DNA of 64,000 nt from JANYHF01 sp963732765 (GTDB taxonomy: Bacteria; Pseudomonadota; Alphaproteobacteria; Rhizobiales; Hyphomicrobiaceae): contig CAVTAS010000008.1 in NCBI GenBank assembly GCA_963732765.1, forward strand, positions 434,001 to 498,000. Reading direction: 5' to 3'. The translations under genes were made by a program, and so were the position numbers. This document shows positions 16,884-27,621 of this stretch, in pieces. The notes under the pieces were generated by a model, which saw only the letters and a list, made by a program, of their open reading frames with translations, had not been told where the DNA came from and ran no database searches. How positions within the stretch are numbered: position 1 is the stretch's first letter; the number at the start of each line of letters is the position of its first letter.

Positions 16884-17870
16884 GTGTCCCAACAACCGCC
16901 ACTTCGGCGCCTGATCGCGCGGCCAGAATTCGGCCCGCTGGTGTTGCTCGTTCTCGAACTTATTGTCTTCACTTGGATCAATCCGGCGTTCCTCTCCCTG
17001 CTGAATATCGGCAATACGCTGGCCTTCACGGTCGAACTTGGCTTGATCGCATTGGCAATGACGCTGTTGATGACGGCGGGCGAGTTCGATCTTTCTGTCG
17101 GCTCGCTGTTCGGATTTGCAGCTGTCGCCATGTGGACCCTATTTAACAGCGGCGCCACATCCCTCGAGGCCGGTTTTCTGATTTCGATGGTGCTGTGTGG
17201 CCTGATCGGTTTGGCCAACGGGCTGTTTGTGACCAAACTCAATATACCATCGTTTCTGGTGACACTTGGCATGCTGCTGGTTGTCAGGGGCACGGCCTTG
17301 TTTGTTACCGACGGGTTTCCGCAACGCACCTGGAGTACAGAAGGGAATACCTTCGCCTGGCTGCTGGCCGGCCATTTCATGATTGGCGGCTTGCGAGTAT
17401 ACATGTCCTTGTTCTGGTTCATTCTGACTGCGGCTGTGCTCGGTTACGTGTTGACACAAACCCGCTTCGGCAACTGGATCCAGGCCTCCGGCGGCAATCC
17501 GAATGCGGCGCGCGCTCGTGGCGTGAAAGTCGACAGCGTGAAGGTCTGGCTGTTTGTCCTGTCCGCATTGCTGTCCGGCTTCGCCGGTGTCATTTCGTCA
17601 ATCCGCACGGCCGCAGCCAATCCCAACAGCGGCACCAGCTACGAGTTGGAAGTGATCGCCATGGTGGTGATCGGTGGCACAGCGCTGTCGGGCGGGCGCG
17701 GCACCATCATCGGCACCGTGCTCGGCATCTTCATCTTGCGCGTGATGCGCAACGGCATCGTGCTGATCGGCGTCCCGGGTCTGGCCTACAACATCTTCAT
17801 CGGCGCGATCATACTCGGCATGATGGCGCTGCACTCCTGGCTCGAACGCCGTCACAATGCGGGAACATGA
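16884..17870 (+). CDS. Sugar ABC transporter permease (RbsC/FrcC-like)
   Basis: Inner-membrane permease of the branched sugar family, 328 residues with 8-10 hydrophobic spans. Family marks are GEFDLSVGSLFGFAAV, IPSFLVTLGMLLVVRG and the C-terminal VIGGTALSGGRGTIIGT. Translation starts at a GTG (16884) preceded by AAGGAAC, because no ATG lies before the first transmembrane helix. The stop overlaps the ATPase start by four bases (ATGA), so the two are translationally coupled. Confidence 0.92.
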   Translation: MSQQPPLRRLIARPEFGPLVLLVLELIVFTWINPAFLSLLNIGNTLAFTVELGLIALAMTLLMTAGEFDLSVGSLFGFAAVAMWTLFNSGATSLEAGFLISMVLCGLIGLANGLFVTKLNIPSFLVTLGMLLVVRGTALFVTDGFPQRTWSTEGNTFAWLLAGHFMIGGLRVYMSLFWFILTAAVLGYVLTQTRFGNWIQASGGNPNAARARGVKVDSVKVWLFVLSALLSGFAGVISSIRTAAANPNSGTSYELEVIAMVVIGGTALSGGRGTIIGTVLGIFILRVMRNGIVLIGVPGLAYNIFIGAIILGMMALHSWLERRHNAGT

Positions 17871-18622
17871 CGATGGCTGACGATCTTGTCCGCATGGAAG
17901 GCATCAACAAGTTCTACGGCCGCGTCCAGGCGCTGACCGATGTCAGCGTCAGTGTGCGCCGCAATGAGATTCTGGGCCTGCTGGGCGACAATGGCGCGGG
18001 CAAATCGACCTTGATCAAAGTATTGTCCGGTGCGGTGCCCAAGACCTCCGGCGACATCTACATCAAGGGCAAGAAAGTCGAGTTGAACTCGACCACCGAT
18101 GCCATCAACAATGGCATCGAGACCATCTACCAGGATTCCGCGCTGGTTCCGCAGCTGTCGATTGCGCGCAATCTGTTCCTAGGGCGCGAACCGTTGGCGG
18201 CACCGGCGTTTCTCAACCGCATGGACCAACAGGCGATGAACCAGGTTGCGCGCGATCTGCTGCGCAAGGTCGGTATTACCAAGAACATCCCTCCGACAAC
18301 GCCAGTCGGCTCTCTCTCGGGCGGCGAACGCCAGGCGGTCGCGATCGCCCGCGCGATGCACTTCGAAAGCGACCTGATCATACTCGATGAGCCCACCAAC
18401 AACCTCGGCGTCGCCGAAACCAAGGGCGTGCTGCAATTTGTGCGCGGCGCGCGGGACTCAGGTCACAGCTGCATCTTCATCGCCCACAATATTCATCACG
18501 TATTCCAGGTGGTGGATCGTATCGTGGTGATGCGGCGTGGACAGATTGTCGCCGATGACATCGATCCCAAGGCGACGACCATCGCGGCCGTCGAGCGGAT
18601 TATCACCGGGATGGATCACTAG
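17867..18622 (+). CDS. Sugar ABC transporter ATP-binding protein (FrcA-like, single domain)
   Basis: A 251-residue ATPase for the importer encoded by the two preceding genes. Visible motifs are Walker A GDNGAGKST, the Q-loop TIYQDSALVPQLS, signature LSGGERQAVAIARAM, Walker B LIILDEPTNNLGV and the H-loop FIAHNIHH. It is a half-size protein with one nucleotide-binding domain, like FrcA, unlike the two-domain RbsA type in the second importer of this window. The ATG at 17867 overlaps the permease stop; an in-frame ATG at 17873 is an alternative. Confidence 0.92.
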   Translation: MTMADDLVRMEGINKFYGRVQALTDVSVSVRRNEILGLLGDNGAGKSTLIKVLSGAVPKTSGDIYIKGKKVELNSTTDAINNGIETIYQDSALVPQLSIARNLFLGREPLAAPAFLNRMDQQAMNQVARDLLRKVGITKNIPPTTPVGSLSGGERQAVAIARAMHFESDLIILDEPTNNLGVAETKGVLQFVRGARDSGHSCIFIAHNIHHVFQVVDRIVVMRRGQIVADDIDPKATTIAAVERIITGMDH

Positions 18623-18726
18623 TCGCAGTGACTGGGCTGCGCACCGATCCTGGCCTTGGCCCGACCGGGACATGCACAAAACTCGGCGCACTGAGAACAG
18701 CGGACGAACGCAACCGCGCCCTGCCC

Positions 18727-19743
18727 CTAATACGCCCGCCCAATACAAAACTCGACCACGTCCATCAGCGCGGTCTTGTGCCGGCTCTCGCGGAAAATCT
18801 CCAGCGCGTCCCTGGCGATCTTGCCGTAGTGCCTTGCCCGTCCGATGGTGTCGGTAATCGCGCCATGCTTCTGCATCAGGCCAATGGCGCGTTCGAGATC
18901 GCCGTCATTGATCGCGCCGTTCTCCAGCGTGCGCTTCCAGAAATCACGCTCGTCCTCGCTGCCGCGCCGGTAGGCGAGCACCACGGGTAGCGTGATTTTG
19001 CCTTCGCGGAAATCGTCGCCGACCGATTTGCCCAGGCGCGCCTGCTCGCCGGAATAGTCGAGGGCGTCGTCCACCAATTGGAAGGCCAAGCCGAGATTGC
19101 GACCGTAGGACTTGAGGCCGGCCTGTTCGGCAGCCGGGCGCTCGGCGATGGCCGCGCCAACTTCGGACGCCGCCGAGAACAGCGCCGCGGTCTTGGCGTC
19201 GATCACGGCGAGATAATCGTCCTCGGTGGTGGCGGTGTTCTTAGCCGCCGACAGCTGCATCACTTCGCCCTCGGCGATCACGGCGGCGGCGTTGGCGAGA
19301 ATTCGCAGCGCCTTCAGGGAGCCGACATCGACCATCATCTTGAACGCCTGGCCGAGCAGGAAGTCGCCGACCAGCACACTCGCTTGATTACCCCAGACCA
19401 GCCGTGCGGTTGGTTTTCCACGCCGCAGCGCGCTTTCGTCGACCACGTCGTCATGGAGCAGGGTCGCGGTGTGCATGAACTCGACGCTGGAGGCGAGTTG
19501 GATGTGCCCGTCGCCCGCGTAACCGCACATCTTGGCGGCGGCCAGGGTCAGCATCGGGCGCAGGCGCTTGCCGCCGCTGTCGATGAGATGGCGCGCGAGT
19601 TCGGGGATAAGGTCGACGTTGGAGCCGGCCTTGTCGATGATGATGCGATTGACGCGCTGCATGTCGGCAGCCACCAGCTCCACCAAAGGCGTGAGCTTGG
19701 CCGCAGGATCGCGCGCCTCGTCCAGTAATGCGACAACCCCCAA
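18727..19743 (-). CDS. ispB: Polyprenyl diphosphate synthase (octaprenyl/decaprenyl type)
   Basis: Trans-prenyltransferase that makes the long side chain of ubiquinone. Both aspartate-rich motifs are present: LLHDDVVDESALRRG (first DDxxD) and LVDDALDYSG (second). The GGKRLRPMLTLAAA block and the C-terminal FCIGRAY also match IspB-like enzymes. I propose a TTG start at 19743 because AGGAGA lies seven to eight bases upstream and relatives begin near GVVALLDEARDP; a GTG at 19764 is the alternative. It is divergent from the DUF2007 gene, as is common in alphaproteobacteria. Chain length cannot be read from the sequence. Confidence 0.9.
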   Translation of the reverse strand: MGVVALLDEARDPAAKLTPLVELVAADMQRVNRIIIDKAGSNVDLIPELARHLIDSGGKRLRPMLTLAAAKMCGYAGDGHIQLASSVEFMHTATLLHDDVVDESALRRGKPTARLVWGNQASVLVGDFLLGQAFKMMVDVGSLKALRILANAAAVIAEGEVMQLSAAKNTATTEDDYLAVIDAKTAALFSAASEVGAAIAERPAAEQAGLKSYGRNLGLAFQLVDDALDYSGEQARLGKSVGDDFREGKITLPVVLAYRRGSEDERDFWKRTLENGAINDGDLERAIGLMQKHGAITDTIGRARHYGKIARDALEIFRESRHKTALMDVVEFCIGRAY

Positions 19744-19891
19744 GTTGGGTCTCCTGGCTGGCACTCTTGATTTGCCGCGACTATAGTCGTGGGTGGCGAT
19801 GGCCGGTCAAGGCAGAACGCCGCATGGGGATCGATGCGCCGCTCAAGTTATCGTCAGTGCCAGGGTATCGTCAGTACAGGGTGACTGGATC

Positions 19892-20122
19892 ATGCGCGAA
19901 CTGTTGCGAACCAACGATCAGGTACTGATCAGTGTGGTCGAAGCGGTGCTGGCGGGCGAGGATATCCCCGTATTGGTGGCGGACCAGCATATGAGCGTTC
20001 TGGAAGGCTCGCTGGGCGTGTTGCCGCGCCGCCTGCTGGTGGCGGACGAGGATTTGTTCCGCGCCCGGGTGCTGGCGGCGTCGGCGGGCGTACCGCACGA
20101 TCAGTTGACGCCCGATGTCTGA
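19892..20122 (+). CDS. DUF2007 domain-containing protein
   Basis: A 76-residue protein of the DUF2007 family (putative signal-transducing protein). The start MRELLRTNDQVLISVVEAVL at 19892 matches how relatives begin; upstream in-frame codons are not conserved. The core continues IPVLVADQHMSVLEGSLG and ends in basic, Arg-rich strands. It overlaps the methyltransferase start by eight bases, and both are divergent from ispB. Confidence 0.85.
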   Translation: MRELLRTNDQVLISVVEAVLAGEDIPVLVADQHMSVLEGSLGVLPRRLLVADEDLFRARVLAASAGVPHDQLTPDV

Positions 20123-20879
20123 CGATGCGTTCCTGGGCGGGCAGCTGCAGCTGCTGCAACCCGAGGCCGGGCATCGCGCCGGGCTGGACGCCGTGATGCT
20201 GGCGGCGGCGGCGCCGGTATTGCCGGGCGCACGGGTGCTTGACGCCGGCTGCGGCATGGGCGTGGTGGGCCTGTGCATCGCCGCGCGAGTATCGGACTGC
20301 ACGGTGCACGGCCTCGACATCAACGCCGGACTGGTTGCATTGGCCAACGAGAATGCAGCGCGCAACCGGCTGTCCGAGCGCTATCATGCGGTGGCCGCCG
20401 ATCTCATGGGGCCGCAGCGCGCTATCGAGGCGGCGGGGCTGGCGCGCGAAAGTTTCGACGTGGTCGTCGCCAATCCGCCGTTCCATGGCGAGGGACGGGC
20501 GACCGCCGCGCCTGCTGCGGACCGCGCGCGCGCCAATGTCATGCCCGAGGGCGGCCTTGAGACCTGGATCCGCTTCATGACCACCATGACCAAGCCTGGC
20601 GGGCGGATCGTCATGGTGCATCGGGCCGAGGCGCTGGGCGAGTTGCTCGATCTGCTGGACGGCCGGTTTGGCGCCATCAGCGTCTTCCCGCTCTATCCGC
20701 GCGATGGCGAGCCGGCGCATCGCGTCATCATATCGGGCCGAAAGGCCAGTCGTGCCGGCTTGACCCTGAAGCAGGGAATGGTGATCCATGGCGACGGGCA
20801 GCAGTTCACGCCGCAGGCCGAGGCGGTGCTGAGGCACGGTGCGGCGATTTCCATGAAACCAAGGCGGGACGATCCATGA
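20115..20879 (+). CDS. N6-adenine-type methyltransferase (TrmN6/COG4123-like)
   Basis: SAM-dependent methyltransferase, 254 residues, of the family that includes tRNA1(Val) adenosine-37 N6 methyltransferase. The SAM motif VLDAGCGMGVVGL is at residues 41-53 and the catalytic NPPF motif is at 120-123 (VVVANPPFHGEG). It overlaps both neighbours (eight bases with DUF2007, four with the SDR), which implies one transcript. tRNA as the substrate is the best family-based guess; release-factor or ribosomal protein modification cannot be excluded. Confidence 0.85.
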   Translation: MSDDAFLGGQLQLLQPEAGHRAGLDAVMLAAAAPVLPGARVLDAGCGMGVVGLCIAARVSDCTVHGLDINAGLVALANENAARNRLSERYHAVAADLMGPQRAIEAAGLARESFDVVVANPPFHGEGRATAAPAADRARANVMPEGGLETWIRFMTTMTKPGGRIVMVHRAEALGELLDLLDGRFGAISVFPLYPRDGEPAHRVIISGRKASRAGLTLKQGMVIHGDGQQFTPQAEAVLRHGAAISMKPRRDDP

Positions 20880-21631
20880 CCGACAGTCTCTATCCCAAGC
20901 TTCCCTACGTAATCGCGATCCTGGGCGGGGGCAGCGGGATAGGTCGCGCGGCCGCTGTGAAGCTCGCCAGTCTGGGCATAACGGTCGCGGTCATCGACCG
21001 GGACGAGGCAAGCGGCAAGGAAACGGCAGTGCTGGCGGGCCGGACGGCGACCGCGCATGCGGCCGACGCCACCAACGATGCTGACTTGCGCGCCGTGCTG
21101 GCCCGGATCGAAAGGGACACCGGCGGCCTGCAGGCATTCGTGAACTGCGCGGCGATAACTGGGCGCACCAATGTGCAAGCCCACGAATTCGACATGGACG
21201 ATTTCGACCGCGTCTATCGCATCAACTTGCGAGCCGCGCTTGTGGCCTCGCAGGCCGTGCTGCCGGGTATGATCGGGCGCGGCTATGGGCGCATCCTGCA
21301 TGTGGCCTCGATCGCGGGCAAAGATGGCAACGCCGGCATGGTGGCCTATTCGGCGACCAAGGCGGGGCTGATCGGCATGGTCAAGAGTATGGGCAAGGAT
21401 TACGCCACCAGCGGCGTGACGGTGAACGCGCTCGCCCCCGCGGTGATCCGCACCCCGATGGTGGCCGCGCTGCCGCAAGCTACCATCGATTACATGACTT
21501 CCAAGATTCCGATGGGCCGCACCGGGACACTGGAGGAAGCCGCCGCCATGATCGCCTGGATCGTGTCGCCAGCTTGCAGCTTCACCACCGGCTTCACGTT
21601 CGATCTGTCGGGCGGACGGGCAACCTACTAG
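20876..21631 (+). CDS. SDR family oxidoreductase
   Basis: A 251-residue short-chain dehydrogenase/reductase. The cofactor loop is GGGSGIG (17-23), an Asp at the end of the second strand (VIDRDEA) suggests NAD(H), and the catalytic residues are S145, Y158 and K162 in HVASIAGKD...VAYSATKAG. The NNAG motif is altered to NCAA. The C terminus FTFDLSGGRATY is standard for the classical SDR group. It is coupled to the preceding methyltransferase gene by an ATGA overlap. Substrate unknown. Confidence 0.9.
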   Translation: MTDSLYPKLPYVIAILGGGSGIGRAAAVKLASLGITVAVIDRDEASGKETAVLAGRTATAHAADATNDADLRAVLARIERDTGGLQAFVNCAAITGRTNVQAHEFDMDDFDRVYRINLRAALVASQAVLPGMIGRGYGRILHVASIAGKDGNAGMVAYSATKAGLIGMVKSMGKDYATSGVTVNALAPAVIRTPMVAALPQATIDYMTSKIPMGRTGTLEEAAAMIAWIVSPACSFTTGFTFDLSGGRATY

Positions 21632-21641
21632 GCGAGGATTG

Positions 21642-23226
21642 ATGCGCGATTTTCAGCTGTTTGGACGCTCTCTGGCTTATGGCTCCCGTGCCATGGCGGC
21701 GACGTCGCAGCCCGAGGCGACGCTGGCCGCGCTCGATGTGCTGAAGGCGGGCGGCAATGCCGTCGATGCGGCTGTAACTGCGGCGGCGGTGCTGGCGGTG
21801 GTCGAGCCGCAATCCACCGGCATCGGCGGCGATTGTTTTGTGCTGATGCATTTGCCGGGTGAGGGGCTGAAGGGCTTCAACGGTTCGGGCCGTTCACCGC
21901 GCGGGCTGAATGCCGAGGCCATCATGGCGTCCGGCGACTTCGCCAACTCATCGCCCCATACCGTCACCATCCCCGGCGCCATCGATGCCTGGGATCAGGT
22001 GCTGCGGGCGCATGGCACTTGGGGCTTGGACCGGGTGCTGGCTCCGGCCATCCGATACTGCAGCGCAGGGGTTCGTCGTAACGCCGCGAGTGGCCTTCGA
22101 TTGGGCGACCGACCGCGAGCTGATCGAGTTGCGCGAGGGCTCCAAGCAGCACCTGCGTCTGAACGGCCGCATTCCCGTAGAGGGCGATGTGATGCGCTTT
22201 CCCGCGCTCGCCGAGACGCTGAGAGCGATCGCCAAGCGGGGGCGGGACGCCTTTTACACGGGCGCGGTAGCCGAGGACATGGTGGCCGAGTTGAAGGCGC
22301 TGGGCGGGTCGCACAGTCTCGACGATTTCGCAGGCCATAGCGGCGAGTGGGTCACGCCGATCAGCACGGCCAGCGGTGCGCGCTCGATGTCCACGAGCTG
22401 CCGCCGAACGGACATGGCATAACGGCGCTGGTGCTGCTGAACATCCTCAGGCACCTGCCGTCGCGCGGCGACGATCCGTTGGGCGCCAGGCGCATCCATC
22501 TCATCTTTGGAGGCCGCGCGCGCCGCTTATGCGGTACGCGACCGTTTCGTCGCCGATCCCGCGACCGGCGCGGTTCCGGTCGCGCATATGCTTTCGGACG
22601 CGCTTGCCAGTGAGTTGGCCAGCCGTATCAGTCCGGATCGCCGGACTGCCGATCTTGGACCCGTCCCCGAACCCAAGATGAGCGACACGGTCTATCTCGC
22701 CGTAGCCGAAGACAACGGCTTGGCGGTCTCCTTCATCAACTCAACTTACCAGTCGTTCGGGTCGGGCATCGTCACGCGCAAGACCGGCGTCAACCTGCAG
22801 AACCGCGGCTATTGCTTCAGCCTGACGCGCGGCCATCCCAACGTGATTGCGCCGGGCAAGCGGCCGCTGCACACGATCATCCCCGGCTTGGCAACACGTG
22901 ATCGCGCGCCCGAAGTCGTGTTTGGCGTGATGGGCGGAGATTATCAGCCGCTTGGGCATGCGCACGTCCTCGCCAGCATGCTGGAGCATGGGCTGGACGC
23001 CCAAGCCGCCCTCGACCTGCCGCGCGTGTTCTTCGACGCCAAGGGGCTGGTGCTGGAAACCGGTGTTCCGGAAGCCGTCGCGGTGCAGCTGGCCGCCATG
23101 GGGCACACCATCGCACGCGCGCCAGAGCCGTTTGGCGGTGGGCAGATCATCGTCTATGATCGCGTCGCGGGGGTATTGAAAGGGGCGTCCGATCCGCGCA
23201 AGGACGGCTTTGCCGCTGGCCTTTAG
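21642..23226 (+). pseudogene. Gamma-glutamyltransferase family protein, three frameshifts
   Basis: A full-length gamma-glutamyltransferase-like (Ntn-hydrolase) gene that is readable only by changing frame near 22060, 22375 and 22505. Segments in order are SQPEATLAALDVLKAGGNAV and TGIGGDCFVLMHLPGEG; then GFVVTPRVAFDWATDRELIE; then ALDVHELPPNGHGITALVLL; then EAARAAYAVRDRFVADP and the catalytic-threonine region SDTVYLAVAEDNGLAVSF with NRGYCFSLTRGHPN. Total length is 3n+1. All expected blocks are present and conserved, so the breaks may be sequencing indels. If real, the gene is dead. Confidence 0.85.
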
Positions 23227-23277
23227 GGCGCCTGTATAGCACGGAAGCTCATGTCTCGGTCCGAAGGAAAAATCGAC

Positions 23278-23553
23278 ATGCGATCGGTGCAAGTGCGCAT
23301 CGAGGGCAATGTTCAAGGCGTCGGCTTCCGTAACTGGACGCAGCGCCTGGCGGCTCAGCTTGGACTGACTGGCTGGGTACGCAATCGACGCGACGGCAGT
23401 GTGGAGGCGGTGTTCTCTGGCCCGGTCGCCGCTGTCAACGAGGCACTGCAACGTTGCCGCATGGGGCCACGGTCCGCCAAGGTAACGGACGTATCGGTGA
23501 TCGGCGAGAATGCGCCTATCGTTGAGGGGTTTGAGATCAAGTCGGGCCTCTAA
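23278..23553 (+). CDS. acyP: Acylphosphatase
   Basis: A small (91-residue) enzyme that hydrolyses acyl phosphates. The active-site loop and arginine are visible in EGNVQGVGFRNWTQ, and the asparagine-bearing block is GWVRNRRDGSVEAVF. I use the ATG at 23278, preceded by GAAGGA, which gives the usual family length; an upstream in-frame ATG at 23251 would add nine residues. It lies between the broken gamma-glutamyltransferase gene and a MAPEG gene on the same strand. Confidence 0.9.
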   Translation: MRSVQVRIEGNVQGVGFRNWTQRLAAQLGLTGWVRNRRDGSVEAVFSGPVAAVNEALQRCRMGPRSAKVTDVSVIGENAPIVEGFEIKSGL

Positions 23554-23596
23554 TCGGCGCAACCAGCGCTCGCAAGCGTGGACATCGGGGACATCA

Positions 23597-23980
23597 ATGA
23601 AAATCACGGCGCTTTATGCGGCGCTCCTGGCAGTACTGTTCATCGTGCTGTCGGTGCGCACCCTGAGTTACCGTCGTGGCCAGAAGGTCGAGATCGGCGA
23701 CGGCGGCGACCGGGAGCTGCTGCGACGGATCCGCGTCCACGCCAACTTCGCCGAATACACGCCGTTGGCACTGATCCTGATCGGCTTTGCCGAATCACTG
23801 GGGCTGGCGGCGCTTGCCGTGCATGGCTTGGGCCTGGTGCTGTTGTTCGGGCGCACCGTGCACGCCTACGGGCTGTCGCAGAGCCCGCACATCCTGGCCA
23901 TGCGGGTGGCGGGCATGGTCGCGACCTTCACGGCCATCGGCATGGCGGCGCTGTCTTGCGCCTGGTTCGCGCTGCACTGA
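23597..23980 (+). CDS. MAPEG family membrane protein
   Basis: A 127-residue inner-membrane protein of the MAPEG superfamily (relatives of microsomal glutathione S-transferase). Four hydrophobic spans are visible: LYAALLAVLFIVLSV, the FAEYTPLALILIGFAE span, the LAVHGLGLVLLFGRTVHAYG region and VAGMVATFTAIGMAAL. The RIRVHANFAEYTP block is the family signature. The start at 23597 fits the first helix. Enzymatic activity is not shown for most bacterial members. Confidence 0.85.
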   Translation: MKITALYAALLAVLFIVLSVRTLSYRRGQKVEIGDGGDRELLRRIRVHANFAEYTPLALILIGFAESLGLAALAVHGLGLVLLFGRTVHAYGLSQSPHILAMRVAGMVATFTAIGMAALSCAWFALH

Positions 23981-24309
23981 CAACCCATGCAGCGCCGCGT
24001 GTTCGGTCATGGTATAGAAGTTGCAAACGTATTGTTGCCAGAGTTTGGCTGTCGGACCTCTGTCGCCCTTGTTTTGTCGCACGATGCCGACGCAAGAGCG
24101 TCGCAGTGCTGACACAAAGCGGGTTCGAAATGGTTTTGGACGCGCGCGAGGGTACAGCTTGGCAAGCGCCATGAGGCACCTTATCTATTTGGAGATCGAG
24201 CTGGCCGATGTCAGCCGGCATGCCTGACGACCCGCCTGGCCAGCCTGCCAGAACGTCCGCCTCAAGAACCGGCGCATTCGCCCCATAAAGCAGCGCCTTA
24301 GGAGCCTAG
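23981..24309. other. Gene-free interval upstream of ftsH
   Basis: About 330 bp without a supported gene. It must contain the ftsH promoter, but I cannot single out convincing -35/-10 boxes. AT-leaning tracts occur around 24005-24050. Confidence 0.5.
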
Positions 24310-26226
<1,917 letters not shown>

Positions 26227-26246
26227 ATGGTGCGTTGACCAACAGA

Positions 26247-26274
26247 GGGGCCGGACAAAAGCTCGGCCCCTTTT
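26247..26274 (+). terminator. Rho-independent terminator of ftsH
   Basis: Stem GGGGCCG (26247-26253) pairs with CGGCCCC (26264-26270) across a 10-nt loop and is followed directly by TTTT. It lies 20 bases after the ftsH stop codon and is the clearest intrinsic terminator in the window. Confidence 0.85.
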
Positions 26275-26303
26275 CGATTCACTTTGCGCGATTGAGAATC
26301 GAT

Positions 26304-26534
26304 TTAAGCGGGGGCCATTTCGCGGGCGTTTGTCAGTTCACGATCCCTCAGTGGGCGCACATAATCTGCATCCACTGTTGCAAGCGCGACAGTCTTGCCC
26401 GTCAGCGACATGAACTCGACCGTGAAGCCTTTCCCGCGTTCGTAGACCATAACGACTGTGCCCACATCGCCAGCTTCCAGCTTGTATTCCGGTAAGGAGC
26501 GGGTGAGCGCAACGCGTTGTAGTTCCTTGATCAT
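26304..26534 (-). CDS. DUF4926 domain-containing protein
   Basis: A 76-residue protein of the DUF4926 family with an SH3-like strand pattern: VALTRSLPEYKLEAGDVGTVV then GFTVEFMSLTGKTVALATV and the C-terminal ADYVRPLRDRE. It is encoded directly behind a DUF6883 gene (11-bp gap), a pairing that I recall from other bacteria. The function of the family is not established. Confidence 0.85.
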   Translation of the reverse strand: MIKELQRVALTRSLPEYKLEAGDVGTVVMVYERGKGFTVEFMSLTGKTVALATVDADYVRPLRDRELTNAREMAPA

Positions 26535-26545
26535 ATCGGGTCATC

Positions 26546-26873
26546 TCAATCGGGTACCAGGCTGACAAGCCTTGGTCGGCTTTCCTTCCGCCGGATGACG
26601 CAAGCTATCAGAACTGTTGGGTTGCGGCCATCCGGAGTTTGCAGCGGGCCCCCGACCTCAAACATGCGGCCATATTCGGTCTTCCAAGTTGCCGCGATGT
26701 CGTTTGATCGCAGATGATCAAGCGCGGCGCTTCGAAGCGATCGCCAATTGCTCCTCTCGTACCCAAAATCTTCCAGGAATTTCGCCTTTGGGGCGCCTTC
26801 AACGCTATCGCGCGAAAGCAGGTGGTCGCTGAATTTGCGCTGATCGGCAATAGCCTTTTCGGCATGGGAACAC
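26546..26873 (-). pseudogene. DUF6883-like protein, frameshifted near the start codon
   Basis: Reading from the codons for HAEKAIADQRKFSDHLL to the TGA at 26546-26548 gives a conserved-looking protein: KAKFLEDFGYERSNW, ATWKTEYGRMFEV and GPLQTPDGRNPTVL, which match the DUF6883 family. This frame has no start codon of its own. A GTG at 26873 is in register only if one base is removed from the C run at 26866-26868 (total length is 3n+1). It is therefore a single-base frameshift, either a sequencing insertion or an inactivated gene. It directly precedes the DUF4926 gene. Confidence 0.65.
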
Positions 26874-26956
26874 GGGACAAGTTCGTGTCTTTGGCTGGTG
26901 TTTAATGATTAGCCTAGCCAGCAATTGCCCATTTCGGTCCTCGGCGATCACCCAAT

Positions 26957-27610
26957 TCACCCCCGCCGGATCACCGCGTACCGCGCGTAATCCCGATAGA
27001 GTGGCGCAAACGTCAACCGCGCTCCGGCACCCTTGGCCACCTCGGCAAGCACCGGCTCAAGATCCTCGCGCGGGCTGACCGAGAACTTTGCCAGCCATGA
27101 CCTGAGCCCCGACCGGAACCAGCCGGGCAGCTGGGCCTGGCCGCCGAAATCCACCACATGCAGCGAGCCACCGGTCTTGGTCAGCGCCATGGCGTGTCGC
27201 GCCGTCTCGCGCCAGGGCGGGATCATGGAGAGGGCGTAGGAGATGAACACGCGGTCGAAACTGGCAATGCCGAACGCGGCCTTGGTGTCGACCGACGAGG
27301 CATCGCCCTGCGCCAGCTTGATGCGATCCGATAGCCCGGCCTTGGCCACGTTGGCGCGCGCCGTGATCAGCATCTCTTCCGAGATATCGATGCCGTAGAA
27401 CTTCGCGTTCGGGAACTTGCGCGCCGCCAGGATCATGTTGCGGCCGGTGCCACAGCCCAGCTCCAGCACCGTCCCGCCCGGCGGCGGGTTAAGCTCAGCA
27501 ATCAGACGGTCCCGGCCCAGCAGATAGTACTTGCGGGTGAGGTCATAGATGTGGCGCTGCGAGCGGTAGATGGCATCCATATGCCCCGCGGCGGTCTCGG
27601 TATCGGCCAA
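26957..27610 (-). CDS. btaB: BtaB-like S-adenosylmethionine methyltransferase (betaine lipid)
   Basis: N-methyltransferase expected to add three methyl groups to diacylglyceryl-homoserine, giving the phosphorus-free membrane lipid DGTS. The 217 residues carry the BtaB-like N-terminal block MDAIYRSQRHIYDLTRKYY, SAM motif I VLELGCGTGRN and the acidic second motif FYGIDISEEM. It follows btaA by 11 bp. The start appears to be TTG at 27610 with an AGGGG upstream; an ATG at 27580 is the alternative. Identification rests on the btaA neighbour and the conserved N terminus. Confidence 0.9.
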   Translation of the reverse strand: MADTETAAGHMDAIYRSQRHIYDLTRKYYLLGRDRLIAELNPPPGGTVLELGCGTGRNMILAARKFPNAKFYGIDISEEMLITARANVAKAGLSDRIKLAQGDASSVDTKAAFGIASFDRVFISYALSMIPPWRETARHAMALTKTGGSLHVVDFGGQAQLPGWFRSGLRSWLAKFSVSPREDLEPVLAEVAKGAGARLTFAPLYRDYARYAVIRRG

Positions 27611-27621
27611 AATCGGAACCC

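Noticed and set aside
20876..21631. SDR with NCAA in place of NNAG as a sign of a broken enzyme
   Set aside because: The cofactor loop and the Ser-Tyr-Lys residues are intact, and this motif varies in the family.
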